Shown here: one piece after another, positions 42,053 to 43,982 of the stretch | How the letters are laid out: each line of letters opens with the position of its first letter | How positions within the stretch are numbered: the stretch's first letter is position 1 | Assembly: GCF_902859915.1 (NCBI RefSeq) | Contig: NZ_CADIKK010000048.1 | Location: forward strand, 1 to 43,982 | Length of the DNA: 43,982 nucleotides | Source: Paraburkholderia ultramafica | GTDB taxonomy: Bacteria > Pseudomonadota > Gammaproteobacteria > Burkholderiales > Burkholderiaceae | Direction of reading: 5' to 3' | Notes under the pieces: generated by a model | Databases searched by the model: none | What the model saw: the letters and a program-made list of their open reading frames with translations, nothing else | What the model was told of the DNA's origin: nothing | Made by a program: the position numbers and the translations under genes

Positions 42053-42747
42053 TGCTCGAGGTGAACGAGATCCATACATACTACGGGAACAGCCACGTGT
42101 TGCGCGGCGTTTCGCTACAGGTGAAGCCCGGGTCGGTGACCTCGCTGCTCGGGCGCAACGGCGCGGGCAAGACGACGACGGTGCTCTCGGTCATGGGCTA
42201 CCTGAAGCCACGCAGCGGGAGCATCGTTTACGGGGGGAAGGCGATCGCCGGCTTGCCTTCGCATCGCATCTCGCGCATGGGGCTCGGATTCGTGCCGCAG
42301 GAGCGCGGCGTTTTTCCGAGCCTGTCGGTCGAGGAAAACCTGACCGTCGCCGCGCGGCCGGGGCGCGACAGTCGATGGACGCTCCCGCGCATCTATGAAC
42401 TCTTTCCGCGCCTGAAGGAGCGCCGGCGCAATCGCGGGTTCCAGCTTTCGGGCGGGGAACAGCAGTTGGTGTCGATCGCGCGGGCACTGATGCTCAACCC
42501 GACAGTAATCGTTCTGGATGAGCCGTCGGAAGGGCTGGCACCGCTGATCGTCGACGAGATCGTCGAGATCCTGCACAAGATGAAGTCCGAGGGGATCGCC
42601 ATTCTGCTGATCGAGCAGAATCTCAGTGCTGCGCTGGATCTGGCAGACATGCACTATGTGTTGTCAAAGGGCGAGGTGTGTTTCAGCGGAACGAGCGAGA
42701 CGCTGCGCAATAGTGAACGCGTGCTGAGCGATCACCTGAGCGTGTAG
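42052..42747 (+). CDS. Liv-type ABC ATPase, LivF-like
   Basis: A 231-residue ABC ATPase with Walker A GRNGAGKTT, the LivF-typical GFVPQERGVFPSLSVEENL, signature LSGGEQQLVSIARAL, Walker B VIVLDEPSEGLAPLI and switch residue region LLIEQN (a glutamine-preceded glutamate in place of the H-loop histidine, as usual for LivF). It is the last gene of the importer and of region C. The frame extends back to 41677 inside LivG but the TGATG junction fixes the start. Confidence 0.88.
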   Translation: MLEVNEIHTYYGNSHVLRGVSLQVKPGSVTSLLGRNGAGKTTTVLSVMGYLKPRSGSIVYGGKAIAGLPSHRISRMGLGFVPQERGVFPSLSVEENLTVAARPGRDSRWTLPRIYELFPRLKERRRNRGFQLSGGEQQLVSIARALMLNPTVIVLDEPSEGLAPLIVDEIVEILHKMKSEGIAILLIEQNLSAALDLADMHYVLSKGEVCFSGTSETLRNSERVLSDHLSV

Positions 42748-43067
42748 CCGCTTGCATCGAAGCGCAGTGAGCCGGACATGTATTGCGTGACATTTCTGCT
42801 CTTCGTTTTCCTGGTGTTGGGTGGGATGGCAAAGATCAACGTGATTTAGCATGTCTAATCTGATTCGATATCTTAGAGTGACGAACTGGTTATCGTTTTG
42901 AGCGCGTATTCATCTGAATCAGCGCTGCCTCGCATTATGCAGAAGCTTGAGCGTTCAGGTGCGGACAAGTCAGTTGTCGGGCTAGATTCCGACTGGATAT
43001 TCCTTCAACCTCGCCGGCTTCGCATTCAATGATCGGTTATGTCGAAATCACCACCTGGAGAGACTTT
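42748..43067. other. Intergenic stretch after the Liv operon
   Basis: About 320 bp, turning AT-richer to the right. It has a TTAG-N5-CTAA near-palindrome at 42846-42858 that resembles the region A operator but with one extra base in the centre. No gene or convincing terminator is seen. Confidence 0.4.
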
Positions 43068-43703
43068 GTGAGGAAACTTGCTTACGCTTCGTTGTTTGTT
43101 GCACTAACCTGGGCGGCCCAGGCCGATTCATTCGGGACCGAGAATGCGCGGCTGCCACCGGTTGCAGATCAACCATCGGACCCGATCGTCGCCGCCATTT
43201 TTGAGGGCATTCGACGGCGCGGGGCCGAGCCACTTAACATGCACAAGACCTTGGCCTACTCGCCAAAGGTATTCAAAGCTTACGTTGACTTAGCCTACGC
43301 ACTTCGAGCATCGGCAAAAGTGCCCCGAATCTACCGAGAGTTGATCATCCTCCGCACGGCTCAATTGTCGCATGGTGACTACGAACTCGCTCAACATGGG
43401 CCCATGGCATTAAGCTGCGGCATATCAAAAACACAACTTGGTGAAATTGAACAATGGAAGACATCTTCTCTTTTCGACGCCAAGCAAAGAAGTGTCTTGG
43501 CCTACGCCGACGCCATGGCACGTTTTGACGGCGTCGACGATGCAACGTATGAAGCGTTGTCGCAAAACTTCGACGCGCAGGAAATCGTTGAGTTGACTCT
43601 AACTGCCGCGTTCTACGAGGGCGTTTCCCGTACTACACGGACTTTAAGAATACCGATTGAAGAGTCTACAAGAGATCAGAAGACACAGTACGGAAACTGC
43701 TAG
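43068..43703 (+). CDS. Exported carboxymuconolactone decarboxylase/AhpD-family protein
   Basis: A 211-residue protein with a Sec signal peptide (VRKLAYASLFVALTWAAQA, cleaved about residue 20) and a carboxymuconolactone-decarboxylase-like helical domain: MHKTLAYSPKVFKAYVDLAYALR, the conserved YRELIILRTAQL and DYELAQHGPMA. The peroxidatic CxxC of AhpD is absent, so an alkylhydroperoxidase role is unlikely. I chose GTG 43068 because GGAGA lies seven bases upstream and the signal peptide then starts cleanly; an ATG at 43029 has no ribosome binding site. It stands alone after the Liv operon; a periplasmic location is unusual for this family. Codon use is less GC-biased than in region C, hinting at a different origin. 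Confidence 0.75.
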   Translation: MRKLAYASLFVALTWAAQADSFGTENARLPPVADQPSDPIVAAIFEGIRRRGAEPLNMHKTLAYSPKVFKAYVDLAYALRASAKVPRIYRELIILRTAQLSHGDYELAQHGPMALSCGISKTQLGEIEQWKTSSLFDAKQRSVLAYADAMARFDGVDDATYEALSQNFDAQEIVELTLTAAFYEGVSRTTRTLRIPIEESTRDQKTQYGNC

Positions 43704-43982
43704 ACCTCAGCGACGACGGACCGTAGCAGCGGTGCGACACTCGGTTGTGAGATAGAACATGGAACTATAGGCGATATTGGATAGACATCATTTTTTCCCT
43801 ATGGTGACTCCAGCTGATCTGATGAGTAGATTGCGACGTCTGAATGTGAATACCATTGTTCCATGAGATATCTATTTCATAGGCTTATCTCTTATTGAGA
43901 CGGAGCATTTCCCGTGCGCGAATACCTCGATTATCGCTGGTTGAGATAGGTTGGAATTATTTTCTGTTTATTAAAGGATACT
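43704..43982. other. Right-end non-coding stretch
   Basis: About 280 AT-richer bases with no recognisable gene. A GAGATA ... TATCTC inverted repeat lies near 43865-43890. It may be the promoter region of a gene beyond the right edge. Confidence 0.4.

Noticed and set aside
42846..42858. TTAG-N5-CTAA palindrome resembling the region A operator
   Set aside because: The centre is five bases instead of four, which shifts the half-sites out of register with the eight consistent sites; probably chance.
1..43982. CRISPR arrays, tRNA or rRNA genes, complete insertion sequences, prophage or replication origin
   Set aside because: No regular direct-repeat array, no cloverleaf or rRNA sequence, and only broken mobile-element fragments were seen.

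Overview
The window is about 44 kb of GC-rich DNA with dense operons, GGAG-type ribosome binding sites and gene families typical of the Burkholderiales (Burkholderia, Paraburkholderia, Caballeronia or Cupriavidus). The placement is inferred from gene content and composition. No ribosomal, tRNA or other housekeeping gene is visible. It reads as an accessory catabolic region on a secondary replicon or island.

Region A (about 1-26,217) is an expanded phthalate regulon. The core reproduces the split ophA1 / ophDC / ophA2B arrangement that I recall from Burkholderia cepacia DBO1: ophA1 (reductase), ophD (MFS permease), ophC (4,5-dihydroxyphthalate decarboxylase), ophE (a second quinolinate phosphoribosyltransferase), ophB (dihydrodiol dehydrogenase) and ophA2 (Rieske oxygenase). 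Around it lie a nitrate/taurine-type ABC importer, a 661-residue fusion of a periplasmic binding protein and an esterase, a MarR and an IclR regulator, an FMN 2-hydroxyacid dehydrogenase, a ThDP enzyme, an aldehyde dehydrogenase, a helix-turn-helix/citrate-synthase-like protein with altered catalytic residues, and an operon of DUF485 protein + SSS symporter + maleate-isomerase-like protein + cupin + LigI-like hydrolase. Eight copies of a 14-bp palindrome, ATTAG-N4-CTAAT, lie before nearly every transcription unit of this region and none is seen in region C. They suggest one regulator for the whole set. A coherent reading is that esters or C2-substituted benzoates are converted to phthalate and then, by the Oph enzymes, to protocatechuate.

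Region B (about 26,218-27,700) is a scar zone: a frameshifted integrase C-terminus, a TetR-like C-terminal fragment and an internally deleted IS6-family transposase.

Region C (28,094-42,747) is a second, plus-strand catabolic cluster with visibly richer GC: a three-component Rieske oxygenase of the anthranilate/salicylate-hydroxylase kind (reductase, ferredoxin, alpha and beta subunits), a gentisate-dioxygenase-like bicupin with its metal site in the C-terminal cupin, an FAH-family enzyme, a mu-crystallin/ornithine-cyclodeaminase-like protein, HpaH- and HpaI-like enzymes, an NTF2-like protein, a LysR regulator and a complete Liv-type ABC importer. It has its own operator, GGAACA-N5-TGTTCC, at three places. 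The substrate is not known; an amino- or hydroxy-substituted benzoate is my inference.

The right end (42,748-43,982) holds an exported carboxymuconolactone-decarboxylase-family protein and AT-richer DNA with no recognised gene.
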